From Actinomyces oricola (lineage in GTDB: Bacteria; Actinomycetota; Actinomycetes; Actinomycetales; Actinomycetaceae): a stretch of 64,000 bases of DNA. The position numbers and the translations under genes are program-made. The notes under the pieces were generated by a model. It was not told where the DNA came from, ran no database searches, and was given only the letters and a program-made list of their open reading frames with translations. The stretch is from positions 1 to 64,000 of the forward strand of contig NZ_RYFV01000013.1 in assembly GCF_004104015.1 (NCBI RefSeq). The letters run 5' to 3'. Below, piece by piece: positions 26,428-34,636 of this stretch. The number at the start of each line of letters is the position of its first letter. Position 1 is the stretch's first letter.

Positions 26428-26460
26428 CCAGCCGGGAGTGACCCCCGGCCAGCCGGGAGT
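26428..26460. repeat. 12-bp direct repeat after cinA
   Basis: CCAGCCGGGAGT occurs at 26428-26439 and 26449-26460. The rest of 26420-26800 has no gene I can support; an open frame continuous with clgR covers part of it but lacks a start signal. Confidence 0.4.
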
Positions 26461-26788
26461 CGAGTTCTCACCGCCCGGGGCGCCCCGGCGCCGCTGGGGG
26501 TTGGGGCGACGCACGTACTCGGGCCCGGCGGCCGGGCTGCAGTGCGGCAACAGGCCAACAGGGGGCGGGTCACGGGTGCGACTCATTCGGTTTCAAGGGT
26601 TCTCTCAGGATTCGGGATCAGGATCTGAGCAGCACATCGAGAAGGGAGCGCACGACCTTCTGGATGTGGGAATGAAACTCCGCACTGAATGGTTGTCACC
26701 ACTGATGAAGAACGCGACTCGCCCCCGCAGCGCCCGCCCCGCAAGTCCGGCCAATCGGATGCCGATGCGCAAGACCTCGGCTGCAGGG

Positions 26789-26794
26789 TACGGT
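26789..26794 (+). promoter_or_regulatory. -10 element of a probable leaderless promoter (clgR)
   Basis: TACGGT ends six bases before GTG 26801, which fixes the clgR start. Confidence 0.6.
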
Positions 26795-26800
26795 GCTGCC

Positions 26801-27127
26801 GTGGACACGACCACCAGTAAGCAAGAGAATGTCCTCCTGCGCCGTGAGATCGGCGAGGTCCTCCGCTCCGTTCGACAGCACCAGGGACGCACCCTGCGCG
26901 AGGTCTCCTCTCAGGCCCGCGTCTCCCTGGGGTATCTCTCAGAGGTCGAACGCGGTCAGAAGGAGGCCTCCTCCGAGCTCCTGGCCTCGATCTGCCAGGC
27001 CCTGGACGCCCCGCTGTCCGCAGTTCTGCGCGAGGTCTCGGACCGCATTGCCCTGAGCGAGGGCATTACGGTTCCCGACACCGTCCCCGACGAACTCATC
27101 CGCCAGCAGGGCGCCGCCCTGCGCTGA
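26801..27127 (+). CDS. clgR: ClgR-type transcriptional regulator (XRE helix-turn-helix)
   Basis: A 108-residue DNA-binding protein with a central XRE domain: '[19 protein letters not shown]' then '[22 protein letters not shown]' (roughly residues 17-60). Its size, its short C-terminal tail and its place between cinA and recA match ClgR. In Corynebacterium, Streptomyces and Mycobacterium ClgR activates clp protease and other stress genes. The tail ends 'QQGAALR', resembling the exposed hydrophobic ends that make ClgR itself a ClpP substrate; that is inference. The upstream in-frame extension is rejected because a leaderless-type promoter abuts this GTG. A strong terminator follows. Confidence 0.9.
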   Translation: MDTTTSKQENVLLRREIGEVLRSVRQHQGRTLREVSSQARVSLGYLSEVERGQKEASSELLASICQALDAPLSAVLREVSDRIALSEGITVPDTVPDELIRQQGAALR

Positions 27128-27140
27128 GCACCACAGTGAG

Positions 27141-27174
27141 GTCTCCAGATCGCAGTCGCGATCTGGAGACTTTT
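27141..27174 (+). terminator. Intrinsic terminator after clgR
   Basis: A perfect 13-bp stem (GTCTCCAGATCGC with GCGATCTGGAGAC) encloses a four-base loop (AGTC) and is followed by TTTT. Confidence 0.88.
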
Positions 27175-27284
27175 ACATGCCCGCCCTGCGCACTTAACCG
27201 GCCGCGGCCCGCCGCCCACTCCCGGCGGCCAATGGCTCAGGAACCCCCGCCCCGGACCCGGAGGATGTACTGGATGGAGAATGT

Positions 27285-27509
27285 ATGAGGCACTCGGAGT
27301 TCTGGCTGTCTGTTGAGACGGTCTTCGGCCCAGCCTACGGGCGCTCGCTAGCGCAAGACCTCGTGCTCCCGGCCCTGGGCGCCACCTGCGCTCAGGCCTT
27401 AGAAGCCGGGCGGCCGCCGCGAGAGGTCTGGCACGCCCTGTGCGATGAGACCGAGCGCTCCGAGGCTGAACGCTGGATACTCCGCACTCAGCCGCACCCG
27501 CGCGGTTGA
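27285..27509 (+). CDS. DUF3046 domain-containing protein
   Basis: The 74-residue protein matches the small actinobacterial DUF3046 family that is regularly found just before recA. It opens 'MRHSEFWLSVETVFGPAYGR' and contains 'DLVLPALGATCAQALEAG' and 'REVWHALCDE'. No function is established. GGAG lies eight bases before the ATG. It sits between the clgR terminator and the repeat array and LexA box of recA. It could therefore be transcribed separately, or weakly read into recA. Confidence 0.88.
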   Translation: MRHSEFWLSVETVFGPAYGRSLAQDLVLPALGATCAQALEAGRPPREVWHALCDETERSEAERWILRTQPHPRG

Positions 27510-27523
27510 GTGCGTTACGCGGC

Positions 27524-27577
27524 TGACAGTGTTAACAGTGTTGATAGTGCTAACAGTGTTGACAGTGTTAACAGCGT
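27524..27577. repeat. Six tandem 9-bp units (TRACAGTGT) upstream of recA
   Basis: Units start at 27524, 27533, 27542, 27551, 27560 and 27569. They alternate TGA- and TAA- forms, so the array is also three 18-bp super-units. It is AT-richer than its surroundings. In one frame it reads as Asp-Ser-Val-Asn-Ser-Val repeats within a 24-codon frame, GTG 27510 to TGA 27584. The rest of 27510-27830 is the recA control region. Confidence 0.85.
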
Positions 27578-27638
27578 TAGTTGACGGCCGAGGGCGCCGG
27601 CGGCGCTAGGGGGAACACGCTCGGCACGAGACTCGCTT

Positions 27639-27654
27639 TCGAACACGTGTTCGG
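27639..27654 (+). promoter_or_regulatory. LexA (SOS) box of recA
   Basis: TCGAACACGTGTTCGG matches the actinobacterial SOS box (TCGAAC-N4-GTTCGA) with a perfect GAAC-ACGT-GTTC core. A GATACT -10-like sequence follows at once, so bound LexA would block RNA polymerase. It is the same motif as in front of lexA. Confidence 0.88.
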
Positions 27655-27830
27655 ATACTGTTCTCCACGGATGACGTGCCGCACCTGCTTGTCCACAGGG
27701 CTCGCTCGGGCGCGGTGAAACATGTCAGTGGTCCGGCATACCGTCGTCTGCGAGCCCCGGAGAGGGGACCTCCGCCCCAGGACCAGCCATGCCCACCGCG
27801 GCCGCAGCCGCCAAGAACCGAGGTAGACCG

Positions 27831-29042
27831 ATGCCCCAACCCAGCCAGTCACAGGACCGCTCCAAGGCTCTGGCCACCGCCCTCGCCCAGATCGACAAGT
27901 CATTCGGCAAGGGGTCCGTCATGCGCCTGGGAGACGACACCCGTCCACCGGTGTCCGTCATCTCCACCGGCTCCGTCGCCCTGGACGTGGCCCTGGGGAT
28001 CGGCGGGCTGCCCCGCGGGCGCATTGTGGAGATCTACGGCCCGGAGTCCTCCGGCAAGACCACGGTTGCTCTTCACGCCGTCGCCAGCGCACAGAAGGCC
28101 GGGGGCAACGCCGCCTTCATTGACGCCGAGCACGCCCTGGACCCGGTCTATGCCAAGGCCCTGGGGGTGGACACCGACAACCTCCTGGTCTCCCAGCCTG
28201 ACACCGGTGAGCAGGCCCTGGAGATCGCCGACATGCTCATCCGCTCAGGTGGCCTGGACATTATTGTCGTCGACTCCGTGGCCGCCCTGGTGCCCAAGGC
28301 GGAGATCGAGGGGGAGATGGGGGACTCGCACGTCGGCCTCCAGGCCCGCCTCATGAGCCAGGCGCTGCGCAAGATCACCGGGGCCCTGTCGGCCACCGGA
28401 ACCACCGCCATCTTCATCAACCAGCTGCGCGAGAAGATCGGTGTCTTCTTCGGCAACCCGGAGACGACCACCGGTGGCAAGGCACTGAAGTTCTACGCCT
28501 CGGTGCGCATTGACGTGCGCCGCATTCAGACCCTCAAGGACGGGGATCAGCCCGTGGGCAACCGCACGAAGGCCAAGGTGGTCAAGAACAAGATGGCCCC
28601 GCCCTTCAAGCAGGCCGAATTCGACATCCTCTACGGCCAGGGCATTTCCCGGGAGGGCGGACTGCTGGACCTGGGCGTGGAGAACGGCGTAGTGCGCAAG
28701 TCCGGCGCCTGGTACACCTACGGCACTGATCAACTGGGGCAGGGCAAGGAGAACGCCCGCGCCTTCCTCAAGGACAATCCCACCCTGGCCGATGAAATCG
28801 AGGAGAAGGTCCTGGCCGTCCTCGGAGTAGGGGAGCCGGGGCGCCGTGCCCGCGAAGAGGCCGCCCGGGAGGCGGAGGGCGAGGCGGCCGCGCCCGCTGC
28901 CACCGACGCCGGGCCCGCCCGGTCGGCGAAAACAACCAAGGCCACTAAAACCAGGGCCACCAAGACCACCAAAGCCAGGGCCAAGAAGAACACCACGGCC
29001 GAGCTCGACGTGGCCTTCGGTGAGGACGCCGGCGGGTTCTAA
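27831..29042 (+). CDS. recA: Recombinase RecA
   Basis: Strand-exchange ATPase and LexA co-protease. From ATG 27831 (GAGGT six bases upstream) the protein has 403 residues. It begins '[18 protein letters not shown]', the normal RecA opening; ATG 27789 is possible but adds an unusual Ala-rich extension. Walker A is GPESSGKT (70-77). '[17 protein letters not shown]' covers the L2 region, and no intein interrupts the gene. The last ~65 residues are atypical: an Ala/Glu-rich stretch, then a basic Lys/Thr repeat ('[20 protein letters not shown]'), then the acidic end '[11 protein letters not shown]'. recX follows with a one-base overlap (TAATG). Confidence 0.97.
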   Translation: MPQPSQSQDRSKALATALAQIDKSFGKGSVMRLGDDTRPPVSVISTGSVALDVALGIGGLPRGRIVEIYGPESSGKTTVALHAVASAQKAGGNAAFIDAEHALDPVYAKALGVDTDNLLVSQPDTGEQALEIADMLIRSGGLDIIVVDSVAALVPKAEIEGEMGDSHVGLQARLMSQALRKITGALSATGTTAIFINQLREKIGVFFGNPETTTGGKALKFYASVRIDVRRIQTLKDGDQPVGNRTKAKVVKNKMAPPFKQAEFDILYGQGISREGGLLDLGVENGVVRKSGAWYTYGTDQLGQGKENARAFLKDNPTLADEIEEKVLAVLGVGEPGRRAREEAAREAEGEAAAPAATDAGPARSAKTTKATKTRATKTTKARAKKNTTAELDVAFGEDAGGF

Positions 29043-29539
29043 TGCCCTGGCTGACCCCAGATGCTCACACTCAGGCGGTTGAGGCGGCACGTGAGATCGT
29101 CTTGCGCCGCCTGGACCGCTGCGCCGCACCGCGTGCCGCCCTGGCTGAGCTCCTGGAGCGTAGGGAAGTTGACCCACGCGTAGCCACCGAGGTCCTCGAC
29201 CGGCTCGAGGCCGCCGGGGTGATTGACGACGACGCCTACGCCACGACCCTGGCCCGCACCCGCTTCGCTGAAAAGGGCGCAGCGCGGCGCGCCATCGCCG
29301 ATGAGCTACGAGTCAAGGGCCTGGGGGAGGGGTCGATCGCTGCGGCATTGGCGCAGATCGACCCTCAAGACGAGTACGAGGCCGCCCTGGCCCTGGCTCG
29401 CAAGAAACTCGCAGCGACCCGGGGCCGGGAGCCATTGGTGCGCTGGCGCCGCACCGCCGCCCACCTGGGCCGCAGGGGGTACTCGCAGTCAGTGGCCGCG
29501 GAGGTCATTGAGCGGGCGCTGGCGGAGGAGAGCGCCTGA
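29042..29539 (+). CDS. recX: Regulatory protein RecX
   Basis: Binds RecA filaments and limits their activity. The 165 residues show three RecX helical repeats. The characteristic segments are 'LLERREVDPRVATEVLDRLEAAG', 'DDDAYATTLARTRF' and 'GRRGYSQSVAAEVIERAL'. Its ATG shares one base with the recA stop, so translation is coupled and it is expressed as part of the SOS response. A hairpin follows. Confidence 0.92.
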   Translation: MPWLTPDAHTQAVEAAREIVLRRLDRCAAPRAALAELLERREVDPRVATEVLDRLEAAGVIDDDAYATTLARTRFAEKGAARRAIADELRVKGLGEGSIAAALAQIDPQDEYEAALALARKKLAATRGREPLVRWRRTAAHLGRRGYSQSVAAEVIERALAEESA

Positions 29540-29551
29540 GTCAATCGGCGA

Positions 29552-29582
29552 CCGGCCCGGCGCCCCCCGGGAGCCGGGCCGG
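29552..29582. terminator. Hairpin between convergent recX and pckG
   Basis: A 10-bp stem CCGGCCCGGC/GCCGGGCCGG with an 11-base loop and no T tract. It lies between converging genes. Confidence 0.5.
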
Positions 29583-29590
29583 CCGTCATC

Positions 29591-29632
29591 TTCAGGGCTG
29601 GTTCTCCCACGTTCAGGGCTGGTTCTCCCACG
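29591..29632. repeat. 21-bp exact tandem duplication at the pckG 3' end
   Basis: Copies at 29591-29611 and 29612-29632 are identical. The upstream copy (in pckG sense) encodes the last residues ...WENQP and the stop; the second copy repeats those codons and a second stop immediately after. A recent slippage duplication is the simple reading. Confidence 0.85.
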
Positions 29633-31481
29633 CGGCGTCCAGGGCTGCCGACACGCGGCGGTGAGCCTCCCAGATCTCCTCGGGCAGGCCTTCGAACTGA
29701 GACAGATGCTCCTCGCGCAGCACCATTTCCTGACGCCAGCGCCTCACGTCAATGGTCAGTAGCCGCTCCAGGTCCCCCCGGTCGCCCTCGAAGCCGGCGA
29801 GGTTGAGCTCCTCGGCCAGCGGCAGGACGCCCACCGGGGTCCGCCGCCCGGTTGCCCGGCCCTCCTTGAGGTCCATGAGCCACAGCAGGGCCCGCAGGTT
29901 CTCCCCGTAACCGGGCCACAGGAAGTGACCGTCCTCGGTGTCGCGCTGAAACCAGTTGACATGGGCGAAGATCGGCTGATGCTCGGCCCGCCCCAGGGTG
30001 GTGAGCCAGTGACGGGCGTAGGCCCCCTCGGGGAAGGACATGAAGGGGCGCATGGACATGGGGTCATAGCGCAGGCGCCCCTCGGTGCCCTCGGCGGCGA
30101 AGGTCGCCTCGGCGCCCAGCGTCAGACCGTCGTAAACGCCCTCGGCCAGATCGGTGATGGCGCGGACAAGGGGCTCACGGTCCCGGCAGCGCCCACCGAA
30201 GATGATTGCGTCAATGGGTACCCCCTCGGGGCGCTCGTAGTCGGCGGCGATATTGGGCACCACGGACAGGGGGGCGGTGAAGCGGGAGTTCTTCTGGGAC
30301 CACAGGTCCTCGTCGGCCCCGGAGCGCTGGCGCTCTAGGGGGCGCTCGGAAATGAGCTCGTTGCGCCAGTCGCGCCAACCGGTGACATCCTGCGGATAGT
30401 CGGGGGTCTTGCCCTCCCACCACAACTCGCCGGTGTCCTCGTGATGGGCGACATTGACGAAGAGCGTGCCGGTGCCCGGCCCGACCGCCCTCATCGCATT
30501 CGGGTTCGACTCCCAGTTGGTGTCCTTGGCCACGCCGAAGGTGCCGTACTCGGGGTTCATGCCGTACACGCGCCCGTCAACCGGGTCGACGCGCAGCCAG
30601 ACAATGTCGTCGCCGTAGAAAAAGACCTCGTAGCGTTCCCCCAGGGCCGCGGGCGGCAGCATCATGGCCAGGTTGGTCTTGCCGGAGGCCGAGGGCATGC
30701 CGCCGCAAATGTGGTAGGTGCGGTCGGTGGCCCTGTCATGGATGCCAATGAGCATGAACTGCTCGCCCATGAACTCCCCGCTCATCCACCCGTCGTAGGA
30801 ACTCTGGCGCAGGCCGTGGGCGATCTTGCCCAGCAATGCGTTGCCGCCGTAGGCCGAGCCGAAGTGGAGGATGGTGCGCTCGTCGGCCAAGGTGGCGAAC
30901 AGGCGCTGGTCGTGGTCCGTTCCCTGCCCCAGGTTGTCAAGGTCCCCAGTGACGTGGACGGCGCGCACGAAGGTCTCGGGCTTGACGTCCACATTGAGGA
31001 AGCGGGCCCCCACGCGGGCCATGCGCAGCATCTGGAGGACCACGATCCGGTTATCACTCAACTCCACGCCGCGGGCCCAGGCGGCCAGTGGACTGTCGGG
31101 GGGCGCCATGAGGTAGGGCACGACATACATGGTTTTGCCCGCGTAGGCGTTGCGCATGCGTTCGACCTGCTCGGCGCGCACCTGGGCGGCGTCGCGCCAG
31201 TTGTTGTACACCCCCTTGTCCTGGGGCCTGTGGGTGGCCACCACCGTGCGCTCCTCAGAGCGGGCGGTGTCCTTGGGGTGGGAGTGGGCGAGGTAGCGGC
31301 CCGCCCCGGCCTCGATCATCTCACCGGTTGCCAGGGCCTCGGCGACCAGGCGCGCGTCGGAGTCGGAGTCAATGACTTCAATGCGGCCGGGGTTGAGGAT
31401 CTGCACCCATTCGTGCACGAACTCATGCACATAGGGGTTGGTGAGTCCTGCCCTGGTCAGGACGTGGGTGGCATAGGTCAT
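29613..31481 (-). CDS. pckG: Phosphoenolpyruvate carboxykinase, GTP-type (PckG-like), with unusual active site
   Basis: Interconverts oxaloacetate and PEP. The 622 residues fit the GTP family in length. The P-loop region is 'GMPSASGKTN' (261-270), 'YGDDIVW' carries the metal aspartate, 'NSRF' the substrate arginine, and 'NWF...FLWPGYGEN' the guanine pocket. By eye, three conserved positions differ from characterised GTP enzymes. The P-loop cysteine (PSACGK) is serine; the metal lysine after YGGNxLLGK is isoleucine (I220); the metal histidine of 'AEHM' aligns with glutamine (Q241). Start ATG 31481 has AAGGAGG upstream. It is divergent from fhs. Activity as a normal PckG should be tested. Confidence 0.85.
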   Translation of the reverse strand: MTYATHVLTRAGLTNPYVHEFVHEWVQILNPGRIEVIDSDSDARLVAEALATGEMIEAGAGRYLAHSHPKDTARSEERTVVATHRPQDKGVYNNWRDAAQVRAEQVERMRNAYAGKTMYVVPYLMAPPDSPLAAWARGVELSDNRIVVLQMLRMARVGARFLNVDVKPETFVRAVHVTGDLDNLGQGTDHDQRLFATLADERTILHFGSAYGGNALLGKIAHGLRQSSYDGWMSGEFMGEQFMLIGIHDRATDRTYHICGGMPSASGKTNLAMMLPPAALGERYEVFFYGDDIVWLRVDPVDGRVYGMNPEYGTFGVAKDTNWESNPNAMRAVGPGTGTLFVNVAHHEDTGELWWEGKTPDYPQDVTGWRDWRNELISERPLERQRSGADEDLWSQKNSRFTAPLSVVPNIAADYERPEGVPIDAIIFGGRCRDREPLVRAITDLAEGVYDGLTLGAEATFAAEGTEGRLRYDPMSMRPFMSFPEGAYARHWLTTLGRAEHQPIFAHVNWFQRDTEDGHFLWPGYGENLRALLWLMDLKEGRATGRRTPVGVLPLAEELNLAGFEGDRGDLERLLTIDVRRWRQEMVLREEHLSQFEGLPEEIWEAHRRVSAALDAAWENQP

Positions 31482-31593
31482 GATGCCCTCCTTGTGATGG
31501 CGCAACGATGGTGTCCGCAGCGGTGCGGTGTCCGGGCGGTGGGCTATCACCGCATTGGGGACGGGATGAGAACGGCCTCAGCCTAACCGAGAA

Positions 31594-31607
31594 TTCGGAT
31601 ATACGAA
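31594..31607. promoter_or_regulatory. AT-rich promoter/operator candidate for pckG
   Basis: In a 120-110 base leader position relative to pckG lies an AT-rich island, unusual here, with TTCG-GATATA-CGAA at 31594-31607 and TATATC readable as a minus-strand -10. The near-palindrome could be an operator. Confidence 0.35.
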
Positions 31608-31737
31608 ATACTGAGAATCACCTGTGTAACTGGTGGCGTGAGGTTCCGGTGAGAGGGCGGGCGGACGGCAGGTGTGAGGCGCCCGAGGAGTGCTCCCGGC
31701 AGGCGGGCGGTCCGCCGGGGGAGCGGAGGGCGCTCGG

Positions 31738-31743
31738 TAGGCT
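31738..31743 (+). promoter_or_regulatory. -10 element of a probable leaderless promoter (fhs)
   Basis: TAGGCT ends six bases before ATG 31750; no Shine-Dalgarno is present. Confidence 0.6.
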
Positions 31744-31749
31744 CCCTCT

Positions 31750-33474
31750 ATGAGCGACTTCCGTGCCGACACAGACACTGCACCCGCCGTCGACTCCCAT
31801 GAGGGCGTCGACCTTGTGGCTCTAGCCGCTCACGCGGGGATTGGCGCCGAACATGTGGTTCCCCATGGCCGTGACGTGGCCAAGATCGACCTCGGCGCGA
31901 TGATGCGCGCGCCCGACCAGGCGCGCGGCTCGCACTACGTCGTTGTCACGGCCATGACCCCCACCGCCTTCGGGGAGGGCAAGACCACCACCGCCATTGG
32001 CCTAGTCCAGGGCCTGGCGCGTCGGGGTCGGCAGGCGGTCCTCACCTTGCGCCAGTCCGCCATGGGCCCCACCTTCGGCATCAAGGGCGGGGCCGGGGGC
32101 TCGGGGCGCGCCCGGGTCCTTCCGGCAGAGCGCATGAACCTGCACTTGACCGGGGACTTCCATGCGGTGACCGCCGCCCACAATCTACTGGCGGCAATGA
32201 TCGACAACCACCTGTATCACGGCAACGCCCTGCGCATTGACGAGCGCACCATTACCTGGCCGCGCGTCCTGGACGTCAATGACCGCGCCCTGCGCCACAT
32301 TGTCACCGGGCTGGGGGCCAAGATCGACGGCGTCACCCGTCAGGCCTCCTTCGACATTACGCCGGCCAGTGAGGTCATGGTCATTCTCTCCCTGGCCACC
32401 TCCCTGGCCGACCTGCGTGAGCGCCTTGGGCGCATTGTCATTGGCCAGGACCTCGAGGGGGGCTGGGTCACCGCCGAGGACCTTGACGCCGCGGGGGCCA
32501 TGACAGCCATTGTGCGCGACGCCCTGGACCCCAACCTCCTGCGCACCGGGGAGGGGGAGCCGGTCCTGGTCCACACCGGGCCCTTCGGCAACATTGCCAC
32601 GGGCTGCTCGTCGATTATTGCCGACCTAGTGGCCTCAGCCGGCACCGCCGACGGCGGGTACGTGGTGACCGAGGCCGGTTTCGGGGCCGACATGGGCCTG
32701 GAGCGGTTCGTCGACCTCAAATGCGCCGTCTCCGGCCTCAAGCCCGCAGCGGCTGTTGTGGTCGTGACCGTGCGCGCGCTCAAGGCCCACTCCGGACGCT
32801 TCCAGGTGGTTGGCGGCAAGGAGTTGCCGGCCCGCATGCTGGAGGAGGATCTGGACGCCGTGCGCGCCGGTGCCGCCAATCTGCGCAAACACCTCCAGAT
32901 CGTGCGCGACTTCGGCCTGGAGCCGGTGGTGGCCGTCAACGTCTTTCCCACCGACCACGCCGCGGAGATTGACGAGGTGGTTCGCATTGCTCGGCAGGAG
33001 GATGCGCGTGTGGCCGTCTCCCATCCCGTCACCAAGGGCGGAGCGGGGTGCCTGGAACTGGCCGACGCCGTCGTTGAGGCCTGCGGCCGGGCGAACGGCA
33101 CCGTCACGCCCCGGTATCAGGCCCAGGACGACCTGCGCACCAAGATCGCCAAGGTCGCCTCCATGTACGGCGCCGAAGGCGTCGACTACGCCCCGGCGGC
33201 CTCCCGCCTCCTGGACGCCTACCAGCGCGACGGTTACGGGCACCTGGCCGTGGTAGTGGCCAAGACCCCGCTGTCGCTGTCCGCGGACCCCGCCCTCAAG
33301 GGCGTGCCCACCGGGTGGCGCCTACAGGTGCGCGACGTGCGCCTGGCGGCTGGTGCCGGCTACGTCTACGCCATCTGCGGGAACCTATCAACCATGCCGG
33401 GCCTGCCGAGCCGCCCCGCCGCCGAGCGCATTGACGTCGACGTGGACACGGGCGAAATCCTCAACCTGCGCTAA
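31750..33474 (+). CDS. fhs: Formate--tetrahydrofolate ligase
   Basis: Makes 10-formyl-tetrahydrofolate from formate, THF and ATP. The 574-residue protein is full length. The P-loop 'TPTAFGEGKTT' is at 70-80, followed by the family block 'RQSAMGPTFGIKGGAGG', 'MNLHLTGDFHAVTAAHNLLA' and 'DMGLERFVDLKC'. With the nearby glycine cleavage genes it gives two entry points of one-carbon units into the folate pool. It is transcribed from its own leaderless-type promoter and is divergent from pckG. The RpiB-like gene converges on it. Confidence 0.95.
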   Translation: MSDFRADTDTAPAVDSHEGVDLVALAAHAGIGAEHVVPHGRDVAKIDLGAMMRAPDQARGSHYVVVTAMTPTAFGEGKTTTAIGLVQGLARRGRQAVLTLRQSAMGPTFGIKGGAGGSGRARVLPAERMNLHLTGDFHAVTAAHNLLAAMIDNHLYHGNALRIDERTITWPRVLDVNDRALRHIVTGLGAKIDGVTRQASFDITPASEVMVILSLATSLADLRERLGRIVIGQDLEGGWVTAEDLDAAGAMTAIVRDALDPNLLRTGEGEPVLVHTGPFGNIATGCSSIIADLVASAGTADGGYVVTEAGFGADMGLERFVDLKCAVSGLKPAAAVVVVTVRALKAHSGRFQVVGGKELPARMLEEDLDAVRAGAANLRKHLQIVRDFGLEPVVAVNVFPTDHAAEIDEVVRIARQEDARVAVSHPVTKGGAGCLELADAVVEACGRANGTVTPRYQAQDDLRTKIAKVASMYGAEGVDYAPAASRLLDAYQRDGYGHLAVVVAKTPLSLSADPALKGVPTGWRLQVRDVRLAAGAGYVYAICGNLSTMPGLPSRPAAERIDVDVDTGEILNLR

Positions 33475-33566
33475 AACCTGCGTTAAGGCCGGACCCCGGG
33501 CCGGCGTCCAGCGCATGGCGGGTCGTGGACGCGCGCCCCGGTGCGCCGCCCGGGCCCCGCTCGCGG

Positions 33567-34040
33567 TTATAGGCCCAGGTCCGCCAGGGGCACGAGGTGG
33601 CGGTTGCTGATCTCCTCAACCTTGGCCACACGACGCCGGTACTTGGGCTGGTCCAAGAAGTCGGTGGTCATCCACACCCGCACAATCTCCCCGGCAATGG
33701 CCGAGCCAATGATCTTCCCTCCCAGGCACAGCACATTGGAGTCGGTGTGCTGGCGGGCGAGCTGGGCGCAGAAGGGGTCCTGGCACACCACCGCGGTCAG
33801 CCCGTGCACGCGGTTGGCGATGAGGGCCGAGCCGTAGCCCACCCCGTCAACGAAGATGCCCCGCTCGGCCTCTCCGCGGGCCACGGCCAGGGAAGCAGGG
33901 TAGACGTGGTCGGACAGGTCGGCGGCCTCGGTGCCCGGGGCGCCGAAGTCCTGGGTGGTGTGCCCCTGGGACTCCAGCCAGGCGGCGAGCTCCCGCTTGA
34001 GGGCGTATCCGGCGTGGTCACTGGCGAGTGCGATATGCAT
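33567..34040 (-). CDS. RpiB/LacA/LacB-family sugar-phosphate isomerase, altered catalytic loop
   Basis: The 157-residue protein has the RpiB fold: 'MHIALASDHAGYALKRELAAWL' at the start, 'DLSDHVYPASLAVARGEAERGI' and 'HTDSNVLCLGGKIIG' (98-112). RpiB enzymes isomerise ribose 5-phosphate and ribulose 5-phosphate. The catalytic loop normally reads CGTGIGMSIAANK (Cys base) or, in mycobacteria, GGSGNGEQIAANK (Glu base). Here it reads 'DGVGYGSALIANR' (65-77), with D65 at the Cys position and S71 at the Glu position. It may use another base or another substrate. TAGGCT six bases upstream of ATG 34040 supports the start. It lies downstream of gcvH. Confidence 0.82.
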   Translation of the reverse strand: MHIALASDHAGYALKRELAAWLESQGHTTQDFGAPGTEAADLSDHVYPASLAVARGEAERGIFVDGVGYGSALIANRVHGLTAVVCQDPFCAQLARQHTDSNVLCLGGKIIGSAIAGEIVRVWMTTDFLDQPKYRRRVAKVEEISNRHLVPLADLGL

Positions 34041-34046
34041 GTGACG

Positions 34047-34052
34047 AGCCTA
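34047..34052 (-). promoter_or_regulatory. -10 element of a probable leaderless promoter (RpiB-like gene)
   Basis: Minus-strand TAGGCT ends six bases before ATG 34040. It gives this gene a promoter independent of gcvH. Confidence 0.55.
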
Positions 34053-34155
34053 ACGCGGCAACAGTCCGCTGTGGTGGGCTTAGCGCAGCCGATTGCGCCG
34101 CCCGCGCTCGAGAGGGCGCAGGCAGCGCGGCGTGCCGGGGCGGGCCCCGGCACGG

Positions 34156-34545
34156 TCAGCCGGTGATCTCGGCGTCGAAGCGCTCGGCGTACTCCTGGGC
34201 GCTGAGCAGCTCTCCGGCCTGGCTGACCTCCACAGTGAAGAGCCAGCCCTGACCGTAGGGGTCGGTGTTAATAATGGCGGGATCGTCGATCACCGCGTCA
34301 TTGACCGCCGCCACCCGGCCGGTCACGGGGGAGTAGATGTCGGAGACGGCCTTGGTGGACTCCAGTTCGCCGCAGGGCTCGCCGGCGGTCACCTCCGAGC
34401 CGACGTCAGGCAGGTCGACGAAAACAACCTCCCCCAGGGCGTCGGTGGCCACGGCGGTCACGCCCACGCGCGCCGGGGACTCGTCGTTGATCCACTCGTG
34501 CTCCGCGGAGTAGCGCAGGGCCGCGCGGACAGGTTGTGCGGGCAT
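34156..34545 (-). CDS. gcvH: Glycine cleavage system H protein
   Basis: Lipoyl carrier that shuttles the aminomethyl group between GcvP, GcvT and lipoamide dehydrogenase. The 129 residues contain 'YSAEHEWI' near the start and the lipoylation site 'ELESTKAVSDIYSP' with K65. The ATG at 34545 has AGAGAGGA just upstream; the longer open frame is not supported. It lies 91 bases downstream of gcvT. No lipoyl ligase or synthase gene is in the window. Confidence 0.95.
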   Translation of the reverse strand: MPAQPVRAALRYSAEHEWINDESPARVGVTAVATDALGEVVFVDLPDVGSEVTAGEPCGELESTKAVSDIYSPVTGRVAAVNDAVIDDPAIINTDPYGQGWLFTVEVSQAGELLSAQEYAERFDAEITG

Positions 34546-34636
34546 GGGGTTCCTCTCTGTGGTGCCGCCTGCGGCGGCGCGGTCAAGTTTGGGCGCAGTT
34601 CGACAGTTCAGCAGTTCAACGGTGCGGGGCGCCGTT

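Noticed and set aside
27524-27577. CRISPR array upstream of recA
   Set aside because: The units are 9 bp with no spacers and there are no cas genes; it is a simple tandem repeat.
29613-31481. PPi-dependent PEP carboxykinase
   Set aside because: PPi-type enzymes are about 1100 residues or more, whereas this protein has 622 and keeps the GTP-type guanine pocket. The active-site changes are reported separately.
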